Source: Vampirovibrio chlorellavorus
GTDB lineage: Bacteria; Cyanobacteriota; Vampirovibrionia; Vampirovibrionales; Vampirovibrionaceae
DNA: 64,000 bases
Assembly: GCA_001858525.1 (NCBI GenBank)
Contig: LAPX01000007.1
Span: forward strand, 248,001-312,000
Direction: 5' to 3'
The notes below the pieces were generated by a model that saw only the letters and a program-made list of their open reading frames with translations, was not told where the DNA came from and did no database searches. A program made the position numbers and the translations under genes. Of this stretch, positions 49,946 through 58,416 are shown piece after piece (the first letter of the stretch is position 1; each line of letters opens with the position of its first letter).

Positions 49946-51415
49946 ATGATTCTGAAGGACGCACTGGAAGGTTCTCGGCTGCTAGGTCTCTGGACCCGGC
50001 TGGCGGAAACCACGGGCTTGCAAATTGCGGAATGGTTGCGGGCCTCGAAGATACTGAGCGGGCCGGTACAAGTCCTCAATTACCTGCCCCATCAACAGGC
50101 CAATGCCATGTGGTATGGTTCCGCCGTGCGTTTTTTACTGACCCTTGGGGTTTTCGGCTTATTGGGCTTGCTCACCTTTAGCAGCACTGGCATTATTGGG
50201 GCGGTCACCTGGCTATTGTTCGGGGTAGTCCTTGGCGCGGCCCTGCTCCTGCGCCCCAACTGGCTCAATCAACTGACCATCGTGGATGTACTGGTGGCCT
50301 GCTTTCTGGGATCAGCGGTGATCTCCACGGCATTTTCCTCGTTTTTCCTGACCAGCCTGATTGGCTTGGCCAAAATGCTGACCTTTGTGGCAGGCTACAT
50401 CGTCTTTCGGACCATCAGCCAAAGCGGCAGCAGCACCATTATAGCCATCATGGGCTTATTGGTCTGTCTGGGGCTGGGAGAGGCCCTGATTGGCTTCTAT
50501 CAGCACTTCAATCACATTCAGCCGCTGGCCACCTGGAGCGATACCAGCATTAACCCTGAACTACAGATGGATCGCATCTTCGGTACCTTAAAGCCCTCCA
50601 ACCCCAACTTGCTGGCCGGATTTCTAGTGCCCTGCTTTGCCACCGCCGCCGGAATTTGCGGTATTTTCGCCAAACCCAAAACCTGGGTCATCTCGCTAAT
50701 CAGCCTGTTGTCCGGCATTTTAATTCTGGTGGCCTTGGTTTTAACCGGTTCTCGGGGTGGATTTTTGGCCATGGGCAGCATGTTTATTTGCCTGTTTGCC
50801 TGTCTAGGCCATCTCATTTGGCATCATCCCACCTTGCGCACCTTCCGGTGGATGAAACCAGCTTGGCTCATCATTCTGCTGGTTAGCGTGATGGCCGTGG
50901 TTGGCGGGGTAATGAGTTCCGAGAAAATTCGCACCCGGGTGGCTTCTATTTTCGCCATGCGAGAGGATAGCAGTATTTCTTACCGGCTAAACGTATACAA
51001 CAGCGCCAGCCAAATGGTGCGAGATAACCCCATTGTGGGCATCGGACCGGGCAATAGTACCTTTAAACTGGTGTATGGCCTGTATATGGTGCCCGGTTAC
51101 AACGCTTTAGGTGCCTACAGCGTCCCTCTGGAAATTGCCGTGGAACAAGGCTTTATTGGCCTGGTTATTTTCCTCTCCTTGCTGTTTGTACTGGTGCTGC
51201 GGGCCTTTTTAGCCCTGGATGCCGCCTACTTATCACTGCCGGAAAAGCTCTTGGTCAGTGCCCTGCTGACCGGCATTGTGGGCTCCTTTATGTACGGCAT
51301 CTTCGATACCATTTGGTACCGTCCTTCGGTCAACTTGCTGTTCTGGTTTATGGTGGCTGCTCTCGCCAAGCTGACCGAACCCCAGCACCCCAACGCGTTT
51401 AAGGGCAAACTGTAA
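49946..51415 (+). CDS. O-antigen ligase/polymerase-like membrane protein
   Basis: Integral membrane protein of 489 residues with about 11-12 helices, of the WaaL/Wzy (Wzy_C) family. The hallmark is the late loop LTGSRGGFLAMGSMF, followed by a large periplasmic loop (RDNPIVGIGPGNSTFKLVYG) containing the H/R-rich region typical of ligases. It would join or polymerise polysaccharide on the periplasmic side. A 21-base gap from the DUF4330 gene and a 1-base overlap with the GT9 gene. Confidence 0.88.
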   Translation: MILKDALEGSRLLGLWTRLAETTGLQIAEWLRASKILSGPVQVLNYLPHQQANAMWYGSAVRFLLTLGVFGLLGLLTFSSTGIIGAVTWLLFGVVLGAALLLRPNWLNQLTIVDVLVACFLGSAVISTAFSSFFLTSLIGLAKMLTFVAGYIVFRTISQSGSSTIIAIMGLLVCLGLGEALIGFYQHFNHIQPLATWSDTSINPELQMDRIFGTLKPSNPNLLAGFLVPCFATAAGICGIFAKPKTWVISLISLLSGILILVALVLTGSRGGFLAMGSMFICLFACLGHLIWHHPTLRTFRWMKPAWLIILLVSVMAVVGGVMSSEKIRTRVASIFAMREDSSISYRLNVYNSASQMVRDNPIVGIGPGNSTFKLVYGLYMVPGYNALGAYSVPLEIAVEQGFIGLVIFLSLLFVLVLRAFLALDAAYLSLPEKLLVSALLTGIVGSFMYGIFDTIWYRPSVNLLFWFMVAALAKLTEPQHPNAFKGKL

Positions 51416-52536
51416 TGGAAAGCCGACGACTCAGACCAGACGCTATAAAGCGCATTGCCTTCATTAACTTTGGGGGCATTGGCGATGAAATTTTATTCGC
51501 CCCGGTCATTGAGGACATTAAACAAGCCCTGCCGCAAGCGCACTGCACCCTGTTTCTAGAAGGCCGCAGCCAGTCGGTGAAAGATCTGCTGACCCTCGAT
51601 GACGTGGTGCCTCTAAAAGTGCAAGGGCAATCCCGACAAAGCCTGTTCGCCGAACTGTGGGGCAAACTGCGGCAAGGACGCTTTGATGCGGTCATCTCCA
51701 GCGGCAGCAGTCCCTTTATCCCCATTTTGCTATTTGCCAGCGGGATTCCCATCCGGGTAGGCTTTCAAACCGGGGCCGTTAGCCGTGCCTTGCTCACCAC
51801 CGAAGCCCCCCTGGCCCCCAAGAATGATCGCAAGGGTTATGCCGCCGATATGTACTTTGCGCTGGCCAGTAGTTTCCTAAAACAGCTGTTGGGAGAAGCC
51901 TACCAGCCCATGCGGCCAGTGCTCCCGCATCTCAGAACCCCTTCCTTGGCCGATCAGCAATGGGCAGCCAGCCTGATGCCACCCCATCAGCCCGCACAAA
52001 AAATCCTCATTCACCCTGGGGTCAGCGCCATCAGTGTGCAGAAAAACATTCTGAAAGGCTGGCCACCTGCCCAGTGGGCAGCGTTAATCACCCAGCTCTG
52101 CCAAGAAGGGCATCAGGTTTATCTAGCCGGGGGGCCGGATGACGCGGAAGCGGTGCGGGAAATTCAACAAGCTCTGCCTGCGGCACTCCACGGATTCCAT
52201 AACCTGTATGGACAAACCAAAAACCTGCTGCAACTGGGGGCCCTGGTGCTAACCGCCGATGTACTGGTCTGCGTGGACTCCTCGCCCATGCACCTGGCTG
52301 TGGGCTATCAAAAGCCGGTTGTGGCTATTTTTGGCCCCACCGATGAGCGCAAATTATTGCCACCCAACGATGCCCGCTTTCAGGCCGTTACGGTGCAAAA
52401 CCTAAGCTGCCGCCCGTGCCTGTGGGACGTGCGCAATGACAACTGCGCCACGTCTGAGTGCCTGCAAGTGCCTGTATCCTTGGTGTTAGCCAAGGTGCAA
52501 CAAGCCCTTCAGGTCTCCGCCAGTCCCGCTGTGTAA
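51415..52536 (+). CDS. GT9 glycosyltransferase (heptosyltransferase-like)
   Basis: Cytoplasmic, membrane-associated glycosyltransferase family 9 protein of 373 residues. The N-terminal segment IAFINFGGIGDEILFAPVIED, the central IHPGVSA-KNILKGWPPAQW and the C-terminal TADVLVCVDSSPMHLAVGYQ with IFGPTDERK are as in WaaC/WaaF. Close to the C-terminus are Cys residues (LSCRPCLW-NDNCATSEC) also seen in this family. With rfaE1 upstream it probably adds heptose, although sugar specificity is inferred. Confidence 0.88.
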   Translation: MESRRLRPDAIKRIAFINFGGIGDEILFAPVIEDIKQALPQAHCTLFLEGRSQSVKDLLTLDDVVPLKVQGQSRQSLFAELWGKLRQGRFDAVISSGSSPFIPILLFASGIPIRVGFQTGAVSRALLTTEAPLAPKNDRKGYAADMYFALASSFLKQLLGEAYQPMRPVLPHLRTPSLADQQWAASLMPPHQPAQKILIHPGVSAISVQKNILKGWPPAQWAALITQLCQEGHQVYLAGGPDDAEAVREIQQALPAALHGFHNLYGQTKNLLQLGALVLTADVLVCVDSSPMHLAVGYQKPVVAIFGPTDERKLLPPNDARFQAVTVQNLSCRPCLWDVRNDNCATSECLQVPVSLVLAKVQQALQVSASPAV

Positions 52537-52564
52537 GTTGGGTTCAAGCGATTGGTATTTTTCG

Positions 52565-53206
52565 CTATTCGTATTTTTCTGGCAAAAACGGAGAACCCTT
52601 CACCAAAAAACGGGCGAACTTCAGGAGCTCTTCCCGACTGCGGTTCTGGGTTTCCACCACAAAGATAATTTCCCGATCATTTCGGGGCGATTGCTGCAAT
52701 GCCATCTCCGGCAAGTGCCGGGGCATGCCCATAAACAGGCGGGCGCCGATCATTCGGGCGCTATTGCCTTGAGCCTGAGTCGCCATATCTTCTAAAAACT
52801 TCCGAATCCCCGCAATGGGTGGTTGCTGCTCGTACACCAAACGCAGCCGAACCCGCTCCGGCATAGGCTTATCCGTATCAGAAACCGCTTCTTTCAAGGA
52901 GTCACTGAGTTTCTGGATTTGCCCCTTGGGAGTGACCAATTGGGGCTCTTCCCGAATATAAAAAACCTTCTGAAAGGTTCCCGGGTCGATAGGCTCTGGT
53001 GGCTCCTCAGCCACAGGCCCATTGTTGGCAAGCCCCGCCCCAAAGCGCTCGAAGCTTTGGCGGTAAATGGACTTTAAAGAGTCCCAATTATTGAGAGCTG
53101 GGGCTTTGAACATCGGTTTCGCCGGTGGAGCAACCAAGCCCCGGCGCTGTTTTTGTAATAAATCCGCCCTTGACCCCAACGAGGAAGAGAATAACGTTTT
53201 TTGCAT
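52565..53206 (-). CDS. Hypothetical protein (213 aa)
   Basis: Unrecognised protein. No signal peptide or membrane segment; the N-terminal 60 residues are basic and Pro-rich, the middle is acidic (EEPPEPIDPGTFQKVF), and the C-terminus has alpha/beta character (REIIFVVETQNRSREELLKF). ATG at 53206 has GAGGGG at good spacing; the frame stays open to 53245. Isolated on the minus strand between two plus-strand operons. Confidence 0.62.
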   Translation of the reverse strand: MQKTLFSSSLGSRADLLQKQRRGLVAPPAKPMFKAPALNNWDSLKSIYRQSFERFGAGLANNGPVAEEPPEPIDPGTFQKVFYIREEPQLVTPKGQIQKLSDSLKEAVSDTDKPMPERVRLRLVYEQQPPIAGIRKFLEDMATQAQGNSARMIGARLFMGMPRHLPEMALQQSPRNDREIIFVVETQNRSREELLKFARFLVKGSPFLPEKYE

Positions 53207-53350
53207 ATAGAACCCCTCTACTTGAATTTGAAGATATGAAACCAATCAGCAAGCGAAAAAAAGATCTTCAAACGGTGCCCCTGGCACTTGGACTTCTCAG
53301 GATGGAGCCATTGTAGAGACAACCCCGCCATTTAACAAGAGGGGGGGTAA

Positions 53351-54376
53351 ATGCTGCAAGGCGGTTTCACATCCAAGCCCTTGCAGGTGTACAATAAGCG
53401 TATGAGTCGATTGAGTGAGAGCCAAGCGCAAGAAAGTCAGGCCCTGTTAGAACGGGTCCTGTACGAGCTGAAAAAAGTCATTGTCGGGCAGGAGCATCTG
53501 CTGGAGCGCTTAATGGTGGCCATGATCGCTGGCGGTCATGTACTGGTGGAAGGGGCGCCGGGGCTGGCTAAAACGCTTACCCTCAAATGCCTCAGCCAGG
53601 TCATGGATCTGGAATTCAAGCGCATTCAATTCACCCCGGACTTGTTGCCTTCAGACCTGGTGGGCACTCGCATCTACAACCCGGCCAGCGGTATTTTCAG
53701 CACGGAAGTGGGCCCCCTGTTTGCCAACTTTGTGCTGGCCGATGAAATCAACCGGGCCCCGGCCAAGGTCCAAAGCGCCCTGCTAGAAGCCATGCAGGAG
53801 CATCAGGTCACCATCGGCAAAGAGACATTTACGCTCAATGAGCCCTTTATGGTGATGGCCACCCAGAACCCCATTGAGTCGGAAGGCACTTTCCCCTTGC
53901 CGGAAGCCCAACTGGATCGCTTCCTGTTCAAGCTAATCATCGACTACCCCTCCGCGGAAGAAGAACTGGTTATTATTCAGCGCATGAGCGGTGAAGTCTT
54001 GCCCACGCTGGAGGCCATCCTGGATCAGGAACGCCTTTTAGAAGTAAGACAACTGGCACAGTCCGTTTATCTGGACCCCAAACTAATGCAGTACATTGTG
54101 GCCCTGATTGACGCCACCCGACGTCCCGAGCAAAAGGGCATTCAGTACGGCTCCTCCCCACGGGGCTCCCTGGCCTTGGCCCACGCCAGCAAGGCGCTGG
54201 CCCTGATAAATGGGCGGACTTACGTAACCCCCAACGATATTGAAAAACTGATTCACGACTGCCTGCGCCATCGCATTATTTTGTCTTATGAAGGGCTGGC
54301 CAGCGGACTGACCCCGGACAATCTGCTGAAGGACATTCAGATCGCCATTCCCGCCCCGGTTATGACAGGAGCCTGA
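53351..54376 (+). CDS. MoxR-type AAA+ ATPase
   Basis: AAA+ chaperone-like ATPase of 341 residues. Walker A GAPGLAKT (about 70), Walker B VLADEINRAPAKVQSALLEA, sensor 1 ATQNPIESEGTFPLPEAQLD, and the C-terminal lid. MoxR proteins help assemble metal- or VWA-domain proteins and often sit with DUF58 and VWA genes, as here. The ATG at 53351 follows a GAGGGGG run; an in-frame ATG at 53402 is also possible, and its TACAAT-like sequence just upstream might be a promoter. Confidence 0.93.
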   Translation: MLQGGFTSKPLQVYNKRMSRLSESQAQESQALLERVLYELKKVIVGQEHLLERLMVAMIAGGHVLVEGAPGLAKTLTLKCLSQVMDLEFKRIQFTPDLLPSDLVGTRIYNPASGIFSTEVGPLFANFVLADEINRAPAKVQSALLEAMQEHQVTIGKETFTLNEPFMVMATQNPIESEGTFPLPEAQLDRFLFKLIIDYPSAEEELVIIQRMSGEVLPTLEAILDQERLLEVRQLAQSVYLDPKLMQYIVALIDATRRPEQKGIQYGSSPRGSLALAHASKALALINGRTYVTPNDIEKLIHDCLRHRIILSYEGLASGLTPDNLLKDIQIAIPAPVMTGA

Positions 54377-54380
54377 ACCC

Positions 54381-55367
54381 ATGGCAGCCTTCCTGCGTTG
54401 GTTCGATCCCATACTGGATCCGCTGGCTTGTCTGCCAACACCGCCCCCCCGGCCTGAAATCCCGGAAAACGCTGATGTATTATTAGCCCGTCTGGACGTC
54501 CTGCTGCGCCAGAAATTAAAATACGCCATGGCCGGCAACCAAAAAGGCATCTTGCGAGGAGCCGGTCTGGATTTTGCTGATTTACGGGAATATCGCCCCG
54601 GCGATGACATCCGCAAAATGGACTGGAGCGTCTTTGCCCGCACCATGACCCCGCACGTACGGGATTATCATGAGGAAAAGCAACTGACCTTGTGGATTGT
54701 GGTGGATTTTACCCCCTCCATGCACTTTGGACAGCACCAGACCAAACTATCCCAGGCCATTGAACTGTTTGGCCTGCTGGCCTTGCTGGCCCAAAAAGCA
54801 GGGCATAAACTGGGCGCCTGCCTGATTGGCCCGAACAGCAACGAAATACTGGCTCCCGGCAATGGCCCCGGCCATGCCAAGCACCTGACCCAAAAACTGC
54901 TTCAATGGGCAGCCAATCCGGCAATCCATAACCCACCTTCCGCCACAGATCCCCTGAAACGCACCTGGCAGGAATTGAACCGGGTGGCAGCCCGCCACAG
55001 CACGGTGGTCATCCTCAGCGATTTTCTGGATGGCGGGCACCCCGATGGCAGCCCTTGGCATGTGGCTTTGGGGGAATTAGCCCAGCGGGTCAAGTTGCTT
55101 TGCCTGATGCTCAGTGACCCTCTGGAAACTGCCTTTCCATCCAATCTGGGCACTTTGTCCTTAATCGATCCGGAAAGCGGCCACCGACTGGAGGTGGATA
55201 CCCATGCCTCAGCCTGCCTGCAAGCCTATACCAAGCAGGCAGCCGCTTATCAGGAGAGTCGTTTGCATCAACTGAAGGCACTGGGAGCGGCCACCCTCAT
55301 TTCCACCAGTCATCCCCCACTGGATGCCCTGTTGAGCTTGCTGAACAGTGAAAGCCGGTGGGCCTGA
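54381..55367 (+). CDS. DUF58 domain protein
   Basis: Protein of 328 residues with the DUF58 signature DFADLREYRPGDDIRKMDWS and a VWA-like fold behind it (LWIVVDFTPSMHFG, ELFGLLALLAQKAG, TVVILSDFLDGG). It likely works with the adjacent MoxR ATPase and the VWA membrane protein as a complex at the inner membrane. Four bases after moxR and overlapping the next gene (TGATG), so all three are translated as one operon. Confidence 0.9.
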   Translation: MAAFLRWFDPILDPLACLPTPPPRPEIPENADVLLARLDVLLRQKLKYAMAGNQKGILRGAGLDFADLREYRPGDDIRKMDWSVFARTMTPHVRDYHEEKQLTLWIVVDFTPSMHFGQHQTKLSQAIELFGLLALLAQKAGHKLGACLIGPNSNEILAPGNGPGHAKHLTQKLLQWAANPAIHNPPSATDPLKRTWQELNRVAARHSTVVILSDFLDGGHPDGSPWHVALGELAQRVKLLCLMLSDPLETAFPSNLGTLSLIDPESGHRLEVDTHASACLQAYTKQAAAYQESRLHQLKALGAATLISTSHPPLDALLSLLNSESRWA

Positions 55368-56374
55368 TGATCTGGCAAGATCTCTCTACCCTGTACTTGC
55401 AATGGCCCTGGATGCTTCTGCTGTTGCTGCTCATTCCCCTCTTCTGGTGGCTGTACCTGAACCGCTTGCGCCAGCGATTGGTGCAACAGGCCCTACACTT
55501 CAGTTACGCCGCCGTGGTAGAGCAGATTAAAATCGCCCCGCCGGTGTGGAAGCGACTGCTGTTTCCGGGTGCGGTCAGCCTGATTATGACCCTGCTGATT
55601 GTAGCGCTTTCTCGCCCTACCATTAGTACCCAGGTGCCGGTCAACTCGGCTGATATTATGCTGGTGCTGGATATTTCACTGAGCATGATGGCCAACGACA
55701 TTCAGCCGGATCGCATAACGGCGGCCAAGCAAGCGGCCATTGAATTTGTGGAAAGCCTGCCCCCGGATGCCCGCGTTGGTCTGGAGTTTTTCGCCGGTAG
55801 CACGTATGTGGTCACCCCGCCCGTTCCCCAGCACCAAGAGGTAGTGGGCTACCTGAAGGCCCTGAACCTGAAAGATCTGAAACCCCGCACCGAGATTGGC
55901 AGCGCCCTGCAAGCGGCCTTACAAGTGCTGACCCCACCCGGCACCTCCGGTCAGTTGCCCGCCAACAAGGAGAACCAGCCAGCTAAGAAAGCCCCGGATC
56001 GGGTGATTGTGTTGCTGAGCGATGGGGATAGCCACGAGGGTTTTCCCTGGGAGCTAGCCGCCCGGCAGGCCAAAGCCGCCAATGTCACCGTGTACACCAT
56101 TGGGGTGGGCAGCCCGGAAGGCGGCACCATTACTTACCAAGGCCTGCAATTGCCAGTCAATTTTGATGAAACCACCTTGCGGGAAACCGCACGGCTGGGC
56201 GGCGGCAGCTACTTCCGGGTGTTCAAGGAAGCCGACTTTCGCCAGGTCTACGATCAAATCCAGAAGCGCACCATCCATTACGAACAACGCACTGTGGATT
56301 TGGCCTTTCTACTGGCCGGAACGGCACTGGCCTCTCTGCTGATGGCCCTGGGTGTGGCTATGGTCTGGCTTTAA
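55367..56374 (+). CDS. VWA domain membrane protein (BatA-like)
   Basis: Inner-membrane protein of 335 residues with an N-terminal membrane segment (WPWMLLLLLLIPLFWW), a second helix near 65-85, a von Willebrand A domain and a C-terminal helix (AFLLAGTALASLLMALGVAM). The MIDAS motif DxSxS is intact: LVLDISLSM (Asp 102), followed by VIVLLSDGDSHEGFPW. The layout is that of BatA/BatB proteins. ATG at 55367 overlaps the DUF58 stop. Confidence 0.9.
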   Translation: MIWQDLSTLYLQWPWMLLLLLLIPLFWWLYLNRLRQRLVQQALHFSYAAVVEQIKIAPPVWKRLLFPGAVSLIMTLLIVALSRPTISTQVPVNSADIMLVLDISLSMMANDIQPDRITAAKQAAIEFVESLPPDARVGLEFFAGSTYVVTPPVPQHQEVVGYLKALNLKDLKPRTEIGSALQAALQVLTPPGTSGQLPANKENQPAKKAPDRVIVLLSDGDSHEGFPWELAARQAKAANVTVYTIGVGSPEGGTITYQGLQLPVNFDETTLRETARLGGGSYFRVFKEADFRQVYDQIQKRTIHYEQRTVDLAFLLAGTALASLLMALGVAMVWL

Positions 56375-58151
56375 GCCGAGCGTCCACTTGCTTCAGGGCA
56401 CTATTGGCTTCCGGGAAATCAGGCTTCATCACCAAAGCGCATTCGTAGGCAGCCCGGGCTTTATGCCACTGCTGTAGCTGCTCATAGTTCTGCCCTTTCA
56501 GGTAGTACAAGGCCTCATGCTGACCGTAGTACCGAATGGCCTCATCCAACGCCGCGTTGCTCTTCTCATACTCGGCCATACCATAGTAGAGCTGGGCAAA
56601 CCAGAAGGGAATATTGGTCTCCCCGGGATAGAAATAATAATTCTGCCAAGTCTGCTCCATCAGTAGCTTCAAATCCGCCACCTGAGAGTGTAAAGCTTGG
56701 GGCAAGGCATCGACCAATTGCTGGCCCATCACCAAAAACGCTTGAGGATCGCACAGGTTGAGGCGAATATGCGCTAACATCTGCTCCACATAGGCGGCTG
56801 GCCCAAACGCTTCTCGCCCCGGCATGGCGGCGCACACACTGTTGATGGCGTTGGCCCGGTTCAACTTGTGCCGATACAGATAATTCAGGTGCTCAAACTT
56901 CTGCACTGGGGCATTCAATTTCAGGCAGCAAACCGTTTGCAGACTCAGGCTGGTGCCTTCGGTGTGGAAATAGTGACCGCTCTGGTTTAAAAAGTACTGG
57001 CCAATGGCATCGTAGTTGACCATATAGGAAAAGGCCCCATCGTGTTGGGCATAATCATGCAGATAAAAACGGGTCATGTCCTCCACGCTGGTGTATGCCT
57101 TATCGGAGGAAATCAGCATCATCCCCTGATCTGACAAGGTTTCCAGATGCTGAATAACCTGAAATGCGCCCACCGGAAATAAAATACTGCCATTGCGAAC
57201 GGTATGCCGGTAATGCTTTAAAATGGCGTTCAAACGAGTATCGTCGTAATACTGGTCGCTGCGCAGATCCTGATACTGAAAGACCGGGGTAATTTCGCTC
57301 AGCAGGGGAGCTGAATCCGCATCGACCCCTTCCAGATTGCGCTCCAAGGTCACCAGACCTTCTTTCAGCACCTTGGATTCCACCCGGAACACATCCTGCT
57401 TAATGGAATCGAAAAAGTAGTTGGCAATGGCAATCACCGGATTTTTCAATGAGCCTGGCGATAACGCCTCACCACTGACCCGCAGGGTCAAGGAATCACT
57501 CACGAGAGGATTAAAGACGGCAAAATCCAGCATGCCTTTTTCCACAAAAGGGGCCAAACGCTCATGCTGCTCCCAAAAAGAGGGGTTGCTGTCGGTAAAG
57601 TCGGACATAATGTAACGAATACGGACCGATTCATATTTGGAAAAGCTGGACAACTTGCTTTCCAGCTCTTTCAGCATGTGATGGCTGAATCGACCGGTAC
57701 CCGTACCCAGTTCAATAATGGTCAGGGGCTCGCTCAAATCCAGATGCTCAAAGTAATCTTCGACGAAGGCCATCACCATCTCAGCGTAAGATTCGGCAAT
57801 GTAGGCACTGTTGGTAATAAACGAAGGGACACTCTGTTGCCAGGCGTTAATGCCAGCTTCCCGGTAATACTGCTCCTGCATGTCCCACAACAGAGACTCC
57901 GACAGGCGACATTGCTGACCCAATATGGTTTTGGCGGGCTTGAACACAGCCTCTTCTTCAGGCAAGGCCTGCTGAGTGACCACATTACCCAACAAGGAGC
58001 CCAAACCGGGCTTTAATAACAGATCCAGCGGGTTGGGCAGCGCCGTTTGCAAATGAACCAACAAATCTCGACCTTGAGAGGTGGACTGTAACTGGGCATC
58101 CGAGTTTACTTCCACAGAAAGCTGACTCTCTTGAGGCTGAAATGGCTGCAT
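56358..58151 (-). CDS. SAM-dependent methyltransferase with TPR tail
   Basis: Protein of about 597 residues. A methyltransferase core with IIELGTGTGRFSHHMLKEL (about 140) and IRYIMSDFTDSNP is of the MidA/NDUFAF7-like (COG1565) type. The middle of the protein (YDDTRLNAILKHYRHTVRNG) carries the rest of the fold. The C-terminus has TPR-like repeats (YYGMAEYEKSNAALDEAIRY, YLKGQNYEQLQQWHKARAAY). Such a pairing suggests a protein substrate, but the substrate is unknown. ATG at 58151 follows GGAG; the frame is open to 58214. It ends 17 bases inside the convergent VWA gene. Confidence 0.78.
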   Translation of the reverse strand: MQPFQPQESQLSVEVNSDAQLQSTSQGRDLLVHLQTALPNPLDLLLKPGLGSLLGNVVTQQALPEEEAVFKPAKTILGQQCRLSESLLWDMQEQYYREAGINAWQQSVPSFITNSAYIAESYAEMVMAFVEDYFEHLDLSEPLTIIELGTGTGRFSHHMLKELESKLSSFSKYESVRIRYIMSDFTDSNPSFWEQHERLAPFVEKGMLDFAVFNPLVSDSLTLRVSGEALSPGSLKNPVIAIANYFFDSIKQDVFRVESKVLKEGLVTLERNLEGVDADSAPLLSEITPVFQYQDLRSDQYYDDTRLNAILKHYRHTVRNGSILFPVGAFQVIQHLETLSDQGMMLISSDKAYTSVEDMTRFYLHDYAQHDGAFSYMVNYDAIGQYFLNQSGHYFHTEGTSLSLQTVCCLKLNAPVQKFEHLNYLYRHKLNRANAINSVCAAMPGREAFGPAAYVEQMLAHIRLNLCDPQAFLVMGQQLVDALPQALHSQVADLKLLMEQTWQNYYFYPGETNIPFWFAQLYYGMAEYEKSNAALDEAIRYYGQHEALYYLKGQNYEQLQQWHKARAAYECALVMKPDFPEANSALKQVDARLKARP

Positions 58152-58416
58152 AAGGCGGCGGTCTCCATAATTAATATTCGCTCTTAAAAAATAAAAACAT
58201 TCAAATGGGTGCAATTGTCTTTCAATATAAAAAACTTAAAAAATATATACGGATTTGTTAAAGGGCCAATCTCAGAAAAAAATTCAATATTTCACAGGAA
58301 CGGCCGAAACACTCATCAAGCCCCCTATCAAACTGATTTTCCATTGATGCCAATGCGGGCCTAACGTCAATCTTTCAGAGGTTATTCCAACTCAACGCTT
58401 ACAGGGAGACCCGGTG

